Positions 9,023 to 20,510 of a stretch of DNA of 64,000 nucleotides are shown here, piece by piece. The stretch is from the NCBI GenBank assembly GCA_027577595.1, contig JANBRJ010000029.1, positions 110,843 to 174,842 on the forward strand. Reading direction: 5' to 3'. Under the pieces are notes generated by a model, which ran no database searches, had not been told where the DNA came from, and was given only the letters and a program-made list of their open reading frames with translations. Position 1 is the first letter of the stretch. Every line of letters starts with the position of its first letter. Source of the stretch: Coemansia sp. RSA 487. Taxonomy: Eukaryota; Kickxellomycota; Kickxellomycetes; Kickxellales; Kickxellaceae. The position numbers and the translations under genes are program-made.

Positions 9023-11575
9023 TCAGCAAAAATACAAAAAGAAATATTTCCATATAAAAACTATACAGACATTCGCTGCCAGCAGGGCAAACGTAAGTCG
9101 CATAGTGGTTCGGTGTATGTCGAAAGCAGAAAAAACAAGAGAGACACCCGTCAAGTACCAAAGACCGACTCTCTGTTCGTCACAATGTATATCCAGCGTC
9201 TGCAAAAAGTACATCTTTATCAGCATAATTGCCGTTTTAGCAATGAATGCAGATGGTGCTTCCTGATCGCTTCTGAGCTTTGTCGCTTGCATGTATTTTG
9301 GACGCTTGTGTCCGAAGGCTGTATTTGCATTTGAGACACTAGACAGGTCTAAGCGGCGCTTCGAACCAGCACCCACATTGATTTCATGGCTGTTGAAATC
9401 GTCTTCACTAATACCTAAGTTAGACTCGGCAGTTTCGTTGATTGCAGAATCTTCTGAATCGCTGCTGCCTTCGATGTCGTTTTTCGCCTCTAGCCCGCTA
9501 TCGCGTCGCCTAGATATCACAAGCCCAACACTATGCCGCCTAAACATGGTCGATAAAGGAACATTGCGCACGCTATCAATCGTACTCTCCTCTGTTCCTC
9601 TTCCGGATAGTAGAACTATAGGGAATTTAGAGGAATCGCCGGAATTTCTTGGCTCCAAGCAATACTTGCGCTTATCCTTGTCCATTCGTGGGATGCTATT
9701 TAATCTAGGTGTCATAGATCCCGGTGTATTGGTGCCGTTACTAGCCGCATCTGAGTCGTGAATCTCAAATCTGGATGCATCGTATCTGCGATTATGCCAC
9801 AGGCTACGTTTTTCTGTTATCTGGTGAATAATATCGTTGATGTTTGGTCTTTTTGACTCGCTGTGATTCAATAGCTGTTGCATGATCCCTTGAAGTTCCG
9901 ATGGAATATCCTCTGCATATGGCGGACGCCGAATTTTCGTATAGTCGATATGCTTGAGGCTAAGAATGTCACGACGCAGCACGTCAAGGTCGTCCACATC
10001 TACATAAGGAAGTCTGGAATAGCAGAGATAATATAAAACAATTCCAAGAGACCACATGTCTGCTTTTGTAGAGTAGCTGTCAAGGTAGCGGCCCATGCTA
10101 TCAACTTCTATAAGCTCCGGAGCCATAAACTCTAGCGTTCCTGTTGCTCCCGTGCGGTTACGCTTTTCCAATTGTGACAGTATTTCACATTCGCCGAAAT
10201 CGGTCAGCATAAGTCGTGGCGTTTCGCCGCTGGTTTCTTTATTGGCTGGGTCGTTCCAGTGCAGTAGTAGATTCATATGTTTGAGATCGCGATGGATAAT
10301 TTGCAGCTGGTGAAGGTGTGCCAGGCCATTGCAGATGTCAGAAAAGAAAGACCATATTTGATCGATAGACAGGACCCTTGGCCCTCCATCAGAACCACCG
10401 ATCTCTGCGTTTAAGGTGGATGATGGTATTGAATCTGCTATATGGCGCTTTTGCTTTCGTCTGTTCAGAATCTGCTGTTTCAGCGAAACGTTCGAGATAC
10501 CCGCATCTGCTGAGTCTATTTTGGGCTCCATATATTCTTGCAGGTTGCCACCGTTTGCATACTCCATCAATATGAAAAGACAAGGAACTCGAGGTCCAAA
10601 ATTTGTCAGACCATGCATCTCAAGCCAAGAGTGCTTGTATTCGACAACGTTAGGATGGCGAAGGCTCTCAAGCAGCTTGACTTCGCGCAGCATACGCTTG
10701 AGCCAAACATGATTGTTGCCAACAGCAACCTTTTTCACCGCATAGTGGCCAAGAAACACACCGTCTAGCACATGCTGGCAAGAAAACACAGAGCCGCGCA
10801 AACCCTTGCCAAGTTTATTTTGCTCTGTGAAAAAGCGTTCATAATAGCCCTGATTAAACGATTTTGCCGATACTCCGTCTGTAGAAGCACTCTTTTCTTC
10901 AGCCATCGTGCGAGATTCTGATGTGGAGTCGTTAGGTACAGAAGATATAAGCATGCTCTTTTCGTTGTCGTTATCGTTGTCGTTGTCGCTTTCGCCAAGC
11001 CTCTCTTCCAATAGTTCGCTCGAAACTGCCCCCTTTATATAATCTTCTTTGGTATCTTCTAAAACATGACTCCTTTCGCCACCGATTTGAAAGTGCGAAA
11101 TGTCCGGAAGGTTCTGAAGTTGTCGTTTGTAATACTTGTCATCCGAATCATAATAAGGTTGCTGATCTTCTTCAATCTTGCCGGCACTATCTTCTAGCGA
11201 AAATTGAGGTTTTTGTAATTTCAGATATCGTGCAAGTACTTTAAAATAGTCCCTGTCGGTCGTGATTGTATCGTTATGATCGGAGTAAGTCTCTGACACA
11301 ACATGTGGATCCCAGCTGCTCTCAGAGTATCTGCTCAGAGGTCGTAGACACGTTGGACAGACAGATGCTTTGCGCTCCAGCGGCTCCAGTAGTCCGCTAT
11401 TACTAGTTCTGCTAGTATTTCCGCCCCTACCAACAACACGTCGCTCATCCATTTCAGCCGACTCTTGACTATGCAGAACACCAAGACGATGGGGTACAAC
11501 ATGTCTTACTTCGACGCCGTTATCCTCTTGGTTGTACAGAACGATCTGGCCAGTGGGGCGCTTGTACCTACACAT
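9023..11575 (-). CDS. IKS1: Iks1-type serine/threonine kinase
   Basis: 850 residues from the ATG at 11575; the three codons upstream begin with TTG and are ignored. Near the N-terminus is a CPTCLRPL zinc-knuckle-like motif, as in fungal Iks1 proteins. The kinase domain spans roughly residues 245-610: glycine loop GKGLRGSVF, VAIK-type Lys in YAVKK, catalytic loop HRDLKHMNLLL, Mg-binding DFG in LTDFGEC, and an APE-like MAPELIE. The lead-in YYERFF before the kinase and the block HPNVVEYKHSWLE are hallmarks of Iks1. The last ~40 residues are strongly hydrophobic (LTFALLAANVCIVFIW), suggesting a C-terminal membrane anchor. An Asp/Asn dipeptide repeat lies near residue 200. It is convergent with the PQ-loop gene, 119 bp tail to tail. 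Confidence 0.9.
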   Translation of the reverse strand: MCRYKRPTGQIVLYNQEDNGVEVRHVVPHRLGVLHSQESAEMDERRVVGRGGNTSRTSNSGLLEPLERKASVCPTCLRPLSRYSESSWDPHVVSETYSDHNDTITTDRDYFKVLARYLKLQKPQFSLEDSAGKIEEDQQPYYDSDDKYYKRQLQNLPDISHFQIGGERSHVLEDTKEDYIKGAVSSELLEERLGESDNDNDNDNEKSMLISSVPNDSTSESRTMAEEKSASTDGVSAKSFNQGYYERFFTEQNKLGKGLRGSVFSCQHVLDGVFLGHYAVKKVAVGNNHVWLKRMLREVKLLESLRHPNVVEYKHSWLEMHGLTNFGPRVPCLFILMEYANGGNLQEYMEPKIDSADAGISNVSLKQQILNRRKQKRHIADSIPSSTLNAEIGGSDGGPRVLSIDQIWSFFSDICNGLAHLHQLQIIHRDLKHMNLLLHWNDPANKETSGETPRLMLTDFGECEILSQLEKRNRTGATGTLEFMAPELIEVDSMGRYLDSYSTKADMWSLGIVLYYLCYSRLPYVDVDDLDVLRRDILSLKHIDYTKIRRPPYAEDIPSELQGIMQQLLNHSESKRPNINDIIHQITEKRSLWHNRRYDASRFEIHDSDAASNGTNTPGSMTPRLNSIPRMDKDKRKYCLEPRNSGDSSKFPIVLLSGRGTEESTIDSVRNVPLSTMFRRHSVGLVISRRRDSGLEAKNDIEGSSDSEDSAINETAESNLGISEDDFNSHEINVGAGSKRRLDLSSVSNANTAFGHKRPKYMQATKLRSDQEAPSAFIAKTAIMLIKMYFLQTLDIHCDEQRVGLWYLTGVSLVFSAFDIHRTTMRLTFALLAANVCIVFIWKYFFLYFC
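10958..10989. repeat. Short coding repeat (Asp-Asn dipeptides)
   Basis: A GTTGTC/GTTATC tandem array inside the Iks1 reading frame, encoding DNDNDNDN on the minus strand. Confidence 0.8.
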
Positions 11576-12128
11576 TGTCACCAAAGCAAACAGATAAGTA
11601 CAAGGTAATTAACAAGCCGTTTTTATATCCTTCATTGTACTATCGCAGAATAAACAACACAGGTGGGTATGTGTGGCAAAAGACGAGAGGCACACTTACA
11701 GAATAACACGCCATGGCGAGTAAGGAATGAGCTGCATACTATGCACTCCGTTCTGGCTGTTTCTATTCAGAGTTGTACTGCGCTGGATAAAAAGTGTTCG
11801 CAATGACGAACTTTGCGAATGCGACCTGTGTGAATTTCGACGCTTTGTCATTACTTTTGTACAAAAAAAAAGCAATGTGAAAATAATTATTATTGCCAGA
11901 ATTTTAAAAAGAGAAATGCTGTGAGACAGCGTGTTTTAGCTTGGTTTACTAAATCTTCTCAAACCCTTATCCTTGCATTTGGTGACATCACAGCCAGACA
12001 AATCGAATGATTTCTGCAAGTGCAAATAGATTAAGAACCTGTTGCTTATATCTGGGTGATTAAAGCGAGAAACTGGCCTGTGCGCTAAAACCGGTTAATT
12101 CAGGAAGCACCTATGCACAGATCATTTT
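11576..12128. other. Intergenic: upstream of Iks1, downstream of hydroxylase
   Basis: 553 bp, AT-rich. No coding signal and no recognised element beyond its position as the kinase promoter. Confidence 0.4.
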
Positions 12129-12866
12129 CTACCCAAACACAACATCAGAACGCAGAACATATTTGTAGCTGTTGCGCAGCTCCAGAGCTTCGTGCTGCAA
12201 ACAGTCCGCACCGTGCTTGTGAAGCAGAGCCAGCCCAGCCTCTGGTTTCACACTTACAGGCTCCATGCGTCTTGCATAGAAGACTGTCTCGCCTCCCGAT
12301 GGCTGACCCCCGATACCGAAGCGCGGGTCATCGATCGAATTTAGGTAAATGAGCAACGTGTACTCTGTGCGTCGGCCTTTACTATCGAAAAAATAGTCGT
12401 CATAATGTTTTCCAAACCGTTGCCTTGGTCCATAGCTGTAGAGACGGATGTTTTCCAACAAGCCGACAGGAACCCTACCGTCTGGGTGCTTCCAGTCGCT
12501 TAGCAGCTTCGCCATCCCTGTGTCCAGCCACACTCGCTGAGCGCACTCTTTGCTAACCGTGCTCCAGCGTGCATTGTTTCGGAATGCTTCGCCTCGCTTT
12601 GGAATCCCTGGCGTAGGAATGCAGTGCTCGTCAGCGATTTGAATAAACGCATCGCATTCGGCCCGATCAAAGATGCCCCGGAGTAGAAATATGTGGTTGC
12701 TGACAAGCTCCGTCACACTCAGGCCTTTCTTAGTCTTAAGAGATGGCCAGGATACGAATGATGATGGTACAGAAGCTGCTCCTGCGACTGGTTGACTCTT
12801 GCCCCTGAGCTTTTTCGGGGGATCCAGAGCGCTGTTGAGCTTGTCTGTCTTTTTAGATTTGCCCAT
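12129..12866 (-). CDS. 2-oxoglutarate/Fe(II) dioxygenase, prolyl-4-hydroxylase alpha-like
   Basis: 245 residues. A Lys-rich N-terminus (MGKSKKTDKLN) precedes a compact P4Hc domain. The iron-binding HxD is in FGKHYDDYF (near residue 154). The double-stranded beta-helix strand YTLLIYLN and a GGETVFY strand follow. The distal His is in LQHEALE, and a basic 2-oxoglutarate contact lies in KYVLRSD. This arrangement matches fungal prolyl-4-hydroxylase alpha-subunit-like proteins. There is no signal peptide, so a cytosolic or nuclear substrate is more likely than collagen-like secretory clients. The actual substrate cannot be read from sequence. Confidence 0.85.
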   Translation of the reverse strand: MGKSKKTDKLNSALDPPKKLRGKSQPVAGAASVPSSFVSWPSLKTKKGLSVTELVSNHIFLLRGIFDRAECDAFIQIADEHCIPTPGIPKRGEAFRNNARWSTVSKECAQRVWLDTGMAKLLSDWKHPDGRVPVGLLENIRLYSYGPRQRFGKHYDDYFFDSKGRRTEYTLLIYLNSIDDPRFGIGGQPSGGETVFYARRMEPVSVKPEAGLALLHKHGADCLQHEALELRNSYKYVLRSDVVFG

Positions 12867-14348
12867 GCTCGCTCCTGCCTCTTCGCTAATGCGAGTTTAT
12901 TCGCTGCGCAGTTTTGTATTCGTCGCAAGGTTTTCTTTTTCTGCCAGAAGCAGCAATATCGACAAATTATGAAAGCAAAAATCAAAATGGAGTTTGTAGA
13001 GCTATGATTTTCATGATGCATGAATTGGTGACTAGCTGTTTCCGTTCATGGCACCAGTTTTCCTTCTAGCAAAAAGCAAATAGCACAAATGTGATTTTTG
13101 TGTATGGGAGTGGCAGGGTGAGCGAATGGCAGAACAAAGAAAAAACCGCATTGCACTGCAGAAATTTATCAATGGCCGATCGTTCATAATTTGGAAATTG
13201 CGCTGCAGAGACGGCCTCCCTCGTTGCAGAAAAGCCCAGCCAACTCCGCCAGTCACCGAGCGTTGCTCGCCTGCCGCTGGTTGCATTTGGAGTCTTGCTC
13301 AAACAAGGGTTAATTACTTTCATCGTGAAACCCGAGGGTACGAGTTTGATACCCGCCCGTCGTCAAAATTCGTTGGCCTCTAATTTGAAACGGCCATATG
13401 CAGAACTTCAATTTAAGCTCGTGTCAACTTGCGGCACTACTAAAAGCTTAATTGCCACTGGAAATGAACAAAAGCAGCTTAGCTGTGGGTCATTTTTGTG
13501 CAAGAACAATGCAGCAGACCAAAAGCTAACACTGTCGGCATATGGTGCAAATGCCAGCTTTGAATATTTGTCGGCATTTGCAGTTTACTTTTTTGTGGAT
13601 CACATTTCTGCATCTTGTGATCAACTGGTTTTTTGGAGGTTTTTGGCTTCTACAAATACCATCACCACCAAAAGCATTTGTTTGTCACCTGTAAAAAAAA
13701 CTGTTTTTCTTCTGTTCGCAAATATCCCTGTGCAAAAAGGAAAACAATTCTGTAATTTTTCTACCTGCATTGATTTTCAAGGTACTTTTTTGAAAAGGGT
13801 GCTGAGAGTGGTCTTTTGCATGAATGTTGGCACATATTGATATCTCTGACGTCAACAGCAATCCTATCTTTTCCTTTTTTAACAACCAAAGGGAACAAGA
13901 GTGATCTGCAGTTGAATTCCGTCTTTTTCGCTTGGATTGAGGCATTTTCATTTTTGCACTTTTCAAAACAATACCCACAATTAGTTTGAATGAAAATGTT
14001 ATCACTGTGAAGAATGGGGAGCCGGATTATGCACAAAACGGTCCGCCTGCAAGTTATGCAGCCAAATTTGGAAACGGACATGGACTTTTTTTTTGCTGAA
14101 ATATCAATACCCAATGATTCTAATTTGTAAACAATCTCGGTATCCTTGTTGTCATGTTTGTATCTCCTCGTATGCATATGATTGTTCTATGCATATTGAA
14201 GTAGCTTTATCGTTTCTGTGTCTGCGTTTGAACCATCTGCTTGTTCCAATCTGGTGTTCACAGCCCGCAGACAATCAAGGAGCGTCCTGTACGACAATTC
14301 ATAAAACAATTGTGCTCAATCTGTTCTGTTTCTACGAAAGCAATAGAA
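12867..14348. other. Divergent intergenic region, no supported gene
   Basis: 1.5 kb between the hydroxylase (minus) and the Rua1-type gene (plus). It holds overlapping open frames of 181 codons (13295-13840, plus, TTG start) and 138 codons (13761-14177, minus, Cys-rich). Neither has recognisable domains or gene-like codon use. A short perfect stem (GGGTA...TACCC, about 13337-13355) is present but is not a tRNA arm. Confidence 0.45.
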
Positions 14349-16642
14349 ATGGCCAGCGGTTACGCCGAAATGGGATTGCAGCTATGCTACGGATTGGATT
14401 CAGCTGACAGCCAGCAAATAGATTATCTACAGGCGCTATTTGGCAATGAAGGTAAGGTTCAACCAATTGCTTCTCAAGCTCCCACGCTTGAAAGGGCAAT
14501 GAACATGCGGAATATGTCATGTCTTACAATTGAGTTCCAAAGTTTCAAAGAATCGTGCGTTGGGTAAAACTATCACAGGGGTTCGAGATGGGGTTTTTTT
14601 TGCTCCTTTCCTGCATTTTGCCATTTTCGGTCAATCAGTATTTGCAAAAAATTGCTTGCCTGTCTTCAACGATCGGGGATGGGTGGGTTTCCTGCATCAG
14701 CGCTGATCGCTATTTACCTTTTTGTTAGAATACATGATACATACATGGGTCTTCTGCTTCATCATTGACCAAACAAAATCAAAACAACACCAATTTTCGG
14801 CTTTTCCTTGTTTGTCTGGTATATCCACCACCAATCACTCTCTCGCCGTCTGCCTTTGTAAAAAATATAAACAATACAGTTTGTCGATCACGAACCACTA
14901 AGGCGATTATTTTAAACCTTAATTTTGGTGCCTTTCAAAGCTGCAACTCTCATATGCATTACCGTTTGTTTTTCTCCGTGATTTCAGAACTATGTGCATA
15001 TCATTATCTATTTTTAGGACAGGTGTTTTGTTTTTGGAAACTTTAGTGTTTTGGTTTGGTAATTTGAGTTGGTCATGCAAGCTGTGGTCATTTTTCGTTT
15101 CCGCCTTTTCCTTTGCAGTGGGCTATAAGCGCATTTTGATGGACCTTGAAGTCGTAATTCCTATCCCTTCGTTCCATTGGATGGAGTGAAAATATTTAAT
15201 TGTTATTCCATTGCTTTGGCGTACTGTTATTATTCCCTATCGAATAGGCGCAAAAATGTTCCAAAAATAGATTTGTGTTTAATTAATATGATGCTTTAGG
15301 CATATACCCAAGTCTTGGCATTCAACTGATCGCCCTAAATGGTCATTATTTTCTTTGCTGTTTCTTTCGCTTTGCATTTTCCCACAAATTCCCTTCTCAC
15401 TCGCTTTGAATATTTTTGTTTTTGGCCAAATATTATCCCTCCCCCAAAAAGATAATTTGCAAACCGCACAGCTACATGTATCCCTTGTTATTTTGCATTT
15501 TCATACGCACACAAAGATCGTCCACTCGCAAAATTCTACTGAAATCTCTAATTCGGAAACTGTAGCCGCATCCAATTTGTATGAAAACATTGATATTTCC
15601 ACTGTTTCTCCCATCGACACGCTTCTCGACCCTTACGCGGAGGAAAAGCTGCGCTGTGCGAGCATACAGATAGGGATTGGAGCTGGGGTTCTTAACCCTG
15701 GCGATGGAACAAGAAATGAATACGGGGACGGTGCGTTCAGCTCTCCAGAATCAAAGGCAAACGTAATGTTTGGTTGTGGAACACCCAGCATCGATTACCG
15801 CTGCAGAAAGAACATTGGTGATGTTTCTTGCCCATCCAAAACAAATGACATCTGTAGCAATGATGTAAACAGCAATTACTTGTTGCTCCCATGCAATGCA
15901 GACGCAGAGAACAGCAGACGCGTACAGCTCGAGATCGTTGAAGATCCTTGCTTGTTGCAACCGTTGGAGCCAACGAATGCTGATGTTTTGTCAGTGTTTG
16001 CTGATTCCGAGCCCAACATAATCCGTGAGCCCAATGACATGTATACACCTCGCTGGATTCGAGGAATAGGCAAGGAAAAGGAGGGGCTGTGTCCTGCATG
16101 TTTTGCAAACGGACAGCTGACGTGGAAAAGAATGAAATGCAGCGCATTTTGGTAAGCTCCATTTGGATTACATCAAGAGAAAAAGAGGCTTGTTCAAACC
16201 ATGCTTTATGAAGGAATAATGAGCGCAATGAAATGCCGCTTATATTCGTAAAAATGGATGCATATGCAAAGGCACGTTTTACAAGGAATTGTAGTCAATG
16301 TACAGTAATTGTTGGCGGTTCTGTGCACAAATGTAACAATGATATCGCATATGGTCTTTGCTTCTCACTTGTGGATGTTGCATAATCTGTAGGTATCACT
16401 TGAACTATTACCATGGCATATGTGCTTTGACGGGAAGGCCATTTCCGCCGCCAGTGGAGACTCGAAGCATAAGCAGCCTGTCTAACAGAAAGCGGCAGCA
16501 AGGAAAATGCCACATCTGCGAGAAATGGGTGTACCTTGATAGCTCAAGAAGAGTTAACATCAATGTACCAGACATATTCTGGTGGAAGCATATCCAAGTA
16601 TGCATCAAGCAGACCTGGGCACAACAAGGTCACACGTTTTAG
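14349..16642 (+). CDS. Rua1-type transcription regulator with C-terminal Cys/His domain (multi-exon)
   Basis: The C-terminal ~150 residues match the Rua1 C-terminal domain of fungal regulators. In order they contain YTPRWIRGIGKEKEGLCPAC, then KMKCSAFW-type sequence joined across an intron to YHLNYYHGICALTGRPFPPP, then GKCHICEKWVYLDSS and FWWKHIQVCIK. The last intron (16152-16392, GTAAGC...CTGTAG) is well supported because it joins Phe-Trp|Tyr-His in frame. The 5' part is tentative. Exon 1 is 14349-14451 (MASGYAEMGLQL...), with a strong GTAAGG donor. A possible 35-nt exon at 15119-15153 follows a strong acceptor and keeps phase. The main exon begins at 15472 or 15517 and runs to 16151; a direct splice to 15566 is an alternative. 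Rua1 in Ustilago activates a glycolipid cluster, but the target here is unknown. Confidence 0.7.
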
Positions 16643-19600
16643 AATCTCGTTTGCTTTCCGTTAACCTGTTTGGCCACACGTTAGCGGCGGGTGCCTCTTC
16701 CACTTGCCTTGTTTTTTTTCGCTTGACCTTTCTTCCTTTTCAAAATAAAACCACCACAACAAAACATTGTTCAATCCATAAAGAGGGAGAGGCAGTGAAC
16801 GCAGATTGCAGATTAGGTTGCTCTACGCTGTCAGTCTTTATGTCAAATGACAAAAGCCCGAAGAACAAAACAAAGGCGGAAAATCGATAAATTCTTTATT
16901 TTGTTTCATCTGACATATTTTGAGGTTGCGTTTGCTGGTGACAAATAAGAGAAATGGCTAACAGCTTGGTTCAGTACGGCAAGTAGAAACAAACGAAGCT
17001 GCCAGCACTGTGGATCAGACACATCCCAAAGCAGCAAGCGAGCGATAATCAAAATGTCCAAGACAGAGGGGGATCGGCACACACCCCCACGGCGAACCCT
17101 ACCCTTCGTTCCTTCACAAAACTCCCTGCAGTGCCAAAAAAAGGACACAGCAGATGTGCGCTGGGGATGCAACTTCGGGAACAGCAGAATAAAAATTATG
17201 TCACTCGCTGTGTTCTGAACGCTTGGTCTGGATTACAAAACACAAATAGACCGATCGTGCAGGTGGTCTTTGAGAAAACACAGAGCGCGAAAGCTAAGAA
17301 TAGGTCTCATAAAAAGGAAGACATGTCGCGAAGGATTCTTGGAAACAGTATTCGAATATCCATTATTTCCTCTTCTTCCTCTTCCTCACCGCAGCTACAC
17401 TCCTTCTCCGCTTCCTCCGCTCACTGTTGCTGTCGGCTATACCACATAGACCTCCTTTACATATATATACACCCTTTGCAGCTCTTTCCGGTTTGAAACC
17501 AGTCGAGCAAGAACGAGCAGGCCTCACGAACAAAGCGTGTACTTTTCGTAACCTGTTTTTACAGTTCCATTTTAATCTTATTTAGCCATCGTTATTTATT
17601 ATTCTCTATTACTTTTTTCTGGGTTGAATTGTCACCGACTCCCCAACTACTCAGCCTCTTTCCAGCTTTACCAAGCCGCCGTCTAAATCCATCGCTGGCC
17701 CGACCAAGAGCCCGAGTTATCCCCTCTTTTTTTCAATTGCTTCGTCCTAGAAATTGAGACAAAGCGTGGAGGCTCCGCGGCTTACACAAAAGGCTTGGCA
17801 ACTGTATGCTTTTTATACACATTCTGTGCCTTCACAATCGCTGCAATCCCCTATTTACTCTATTCCTTTTATGGCTACAGATGTGTCTGCAATTGTTGCA
17901 ACTTTGACTTATTAGAATTATTACCATTGTTCCTCTCCTTTCTTCCTCGACCACCACTACTCATTTTTCTCATCCTTTCGTACAACGGCGGGCCGTTTTA
18001 ATTTATAACTCTTCAACCCTCCCCCGATATCGGCCTAAAAAGAGCGACTAGCTGCAACCGAGTTGTTTTTAGACGCTAGTATACAAACGCCAGGGTTAGT
18101 ATTTCTACAGTTATCAGCCGCTAATTCTATGCCTCATTGTTGTTTAAGAAAGAGACCAAAATGGAGGGGTTCCTAATATGGCATGGAAACACTCGACTAA
18201 CCTATCTTCATCTTTGCCAAACCGTATGTAACATTTCTGTTAATTGCATTTGTAGTTTATTCGACGTGTCTTGCGTGCGCTGCCATTACACGTTGCGCGG
18301 CTTGTGCGAAAGAACTTTAGTTATCAACCACGGATTATTTATTTACGTACATACAGCCGGCATACAGTTGCGCCTTGTTATTATTAACCTTTTTTGGTAA
18401 GTTAAAGCCTGCTGCTATTTTTCCAACAAGTGCAGATATTGTCGCAAATATATACGTTGTTGGTCAAACTTTCCATTCGAATATATTTGTTTCCTTATTT
18501 GTATTGTTTGCAGCTATTTTGTATTTTTCTTGGGTTAAACCCGGATATACAGACATATTTTGTATAGTTCTTCGCTGAGGGGTGAACACCGGGAGATGTG
18601 AAATGCAATGATGCAGTTTAAGATGCCTTTTGCTTTTCATTCCGTGTTCTTTTAATTTTGTGTGTCGGTGGCTCTTGCACTTTTGTTGCCACCTGTCTCC
18701 AGTCGCCAAAATTCTAGTCACTGCCGGGTACACTAGCATGTTTAAATAGTACCTCACTTTCCCTTGTAGCACTGCTTTTCTTTTGTGCAAGGCCTTTTTA
18801 TCACCACACACGAAGTGCTGACTCTGATTGAAGGTTGCAATAGTGCAAATCTCCATCTAGTCTGCAATTTTCGTTTAAAATAAATACAATGTGTGTTTTC
18901 TTTATTCAAATAGCCACCCTTTTTCTCCATTCACCCGCTGCACGTTTTCCCTTTGTGCCTTATATAGTTCTTGAAGATTTTTCTGGTTGTTTTGGCCGTT
19001 GGATACTATAGCGCATTACCACGTAGCTAGACTTATTTACAGAAATCCCCAGCCATCATTTGTAAAGAAAGACTTGTAATAGCCATTTATGTTTATTACA
19101 GAGCCATTGTTGCTGTAGGCTGGGCTCCCTTGGCCTCTTGCACCATTATCAACAAACCAATTCTTTCTTTCCGTTTAGGTGCCTTGGTTTCACTTGTGCT
19201 TGTCTGCCATTTACGTTGCTATTTGTTGCTGTTGTTTGACGCACAATCATATCTTAGTTGCACCCCAACTTCGCCTTCTGCCCTTATCCATGCTATTGCT
19301 GCTTCCATTTCTGCTGCACGATTGCTTATGTTTCGGGTGTTATAGCTCCTAGTTTTGTTGATGGTTATTGTTGCTTTGTTGTTGCTGCTGCTTCTTCTGG
19401 AATTGGCGCTAATGCTGCATCCAGTGACAATGGCATTCTTAACGTGCCTTTATTCACCTTTTTTTGCAATGGAGTTTTCATAACCTCACAATTACCCGCG
19501 TACTGTTCCTTGTCTCTTTCTATCCCAACCTGGAAGTCCTGTTTGGAAGTTTTCTTTCAGCTACCACAACAAAGACATTACGCCTCCCCAAATGGGTAGC

Positions 19601-20510
19601 TATAGCAACTTGGATTGCTAGTGCATATAATTATCATCTTCCCAAGAGGGAACTAAAGACAAATGGGTGGCAACAGCAAAACCAAAAGTAGAATGACTGT
19701 AACCCAGGACTTTCATTCATCAAGTAATGAAATTACGCCAGCACATATACAAACAAGACGATGTTTTCAAATTAATAACGGCGTGCTTGTCTAAGCCTTA
19801 TATCGTTTCTATTCTTTTGCGACTTGTAGGTGGTTATTAATCGATCGCCAGCGGACAAACGGGATTTTGGGCACCTTCGCTGCTAATTATCGCAATCCAT
19901 AGACTTTTAGGCGACTCAGTACACACTATATACATCCCCTCTCTTGTTTCCTCGTTTTGACTGCTAGTGCAATATAGCCTTAGCGACACTACCAGTTTAA
20001 ACAACAACAACAACAAACGCGCCTCCAACCTGGGACACTGGTTGGTTTCCAGCAGAAAGCCCCATCCATCGTTTCTCGTCTAATTTTTTATTCTTGTGGC
20101 GCCTCATCTTCTTGGAAGAATAGCCCAGTCATTTGCTTGGGATAGCCTTATTTGGTTGTGGTTGCAGGAGCATACCATTTGTTATTTTCTGCCCAGAAAA
20201 GAGAACATCTTGTTCATTTAGGGCGCGTGTTTCAGCGACAGCAGACTTCTCTCTCGCTCCTTTCTACCAGAGTTATTCCAGCCCTGCGTGTCGCAGCATA
20301 GCGCCATCGAAATCCTGCCATTTATAACATACGGCATTTTCCCTTATCAAAAGCCCATTGCAAGACCGGTCCCTGCTCCGTTCGCTTACTGTACTACGAA
20401 GCCATTATATCTTCTATCCTGTCCTTGGTAAACACACACGCGCGCACTTATATATTTTGCTTTCCAGCGCTTAACCCTTTCCAACCTTTGCACCGAAACC
20501 TACTTGGCCA
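16643..20510 (+). other. 3.9 kb non-coding region upstream of the homeodomain gene
   Basis: No ORF with recognisable content. A TATA-like run (about 17459-17470, ATATATATACAC) is followed by many pyrimidine-rich tracts. Leader-intron signals are visible on the plus strand: a strong donor G|GTAAGT at about 18396 and acceptors at about 19100 (TTTATTACAG), 19180 (TTCCGTTTAG) and 20467 (TTGCTTTCCAG). The simplest reading is a very long, spliced 5'UTR with upstream ATGs for the homeodomain gene at 20511. Confidence 0.5.
17459..17470 (+). promoter_or_regulatory. Possible TATA box for the homeodomain gene leader
   Basis: ATATATATAC in the long region upstream of the homeodomain ORF, followed by pyrimidine-rich DNA typical of transcription starts. 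The assignment to this gene is inferred from position. Confidence 0.3.

Noticed and set aside
13337-13355. GGGTA...TACCC hairpin resembling a T arm
   Set aside because: The loop sequence is not a T loop and no acceptor or anticodon stems pair; not a tRNA.
13295-13840. 181-codon plus-strand open frame
   Set aside because: Starts from TTG, no domain, overlaps another unsupported frame on the other strand; probably chance or an unreadable old relic.
13761-14177. 138-codon Cys-rich minus-strand ORF with an ATG
   Set aside because: No recognisable zinc-binding spacing or homology, codon use unlike neighbouring genes; kept only as a note.
16180-16210. GTTCAAACC, resembling a tRNA B box
   Set aside because: No cloverleaf can be formed around it, and it lies in the last intron of the Rua1-type gene.
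18464-18856. 130-codon minus-strand ORF with an ATG
   Set aside because: Lies in the homeodomain leader region and has no domain or codon bias; likely chance.
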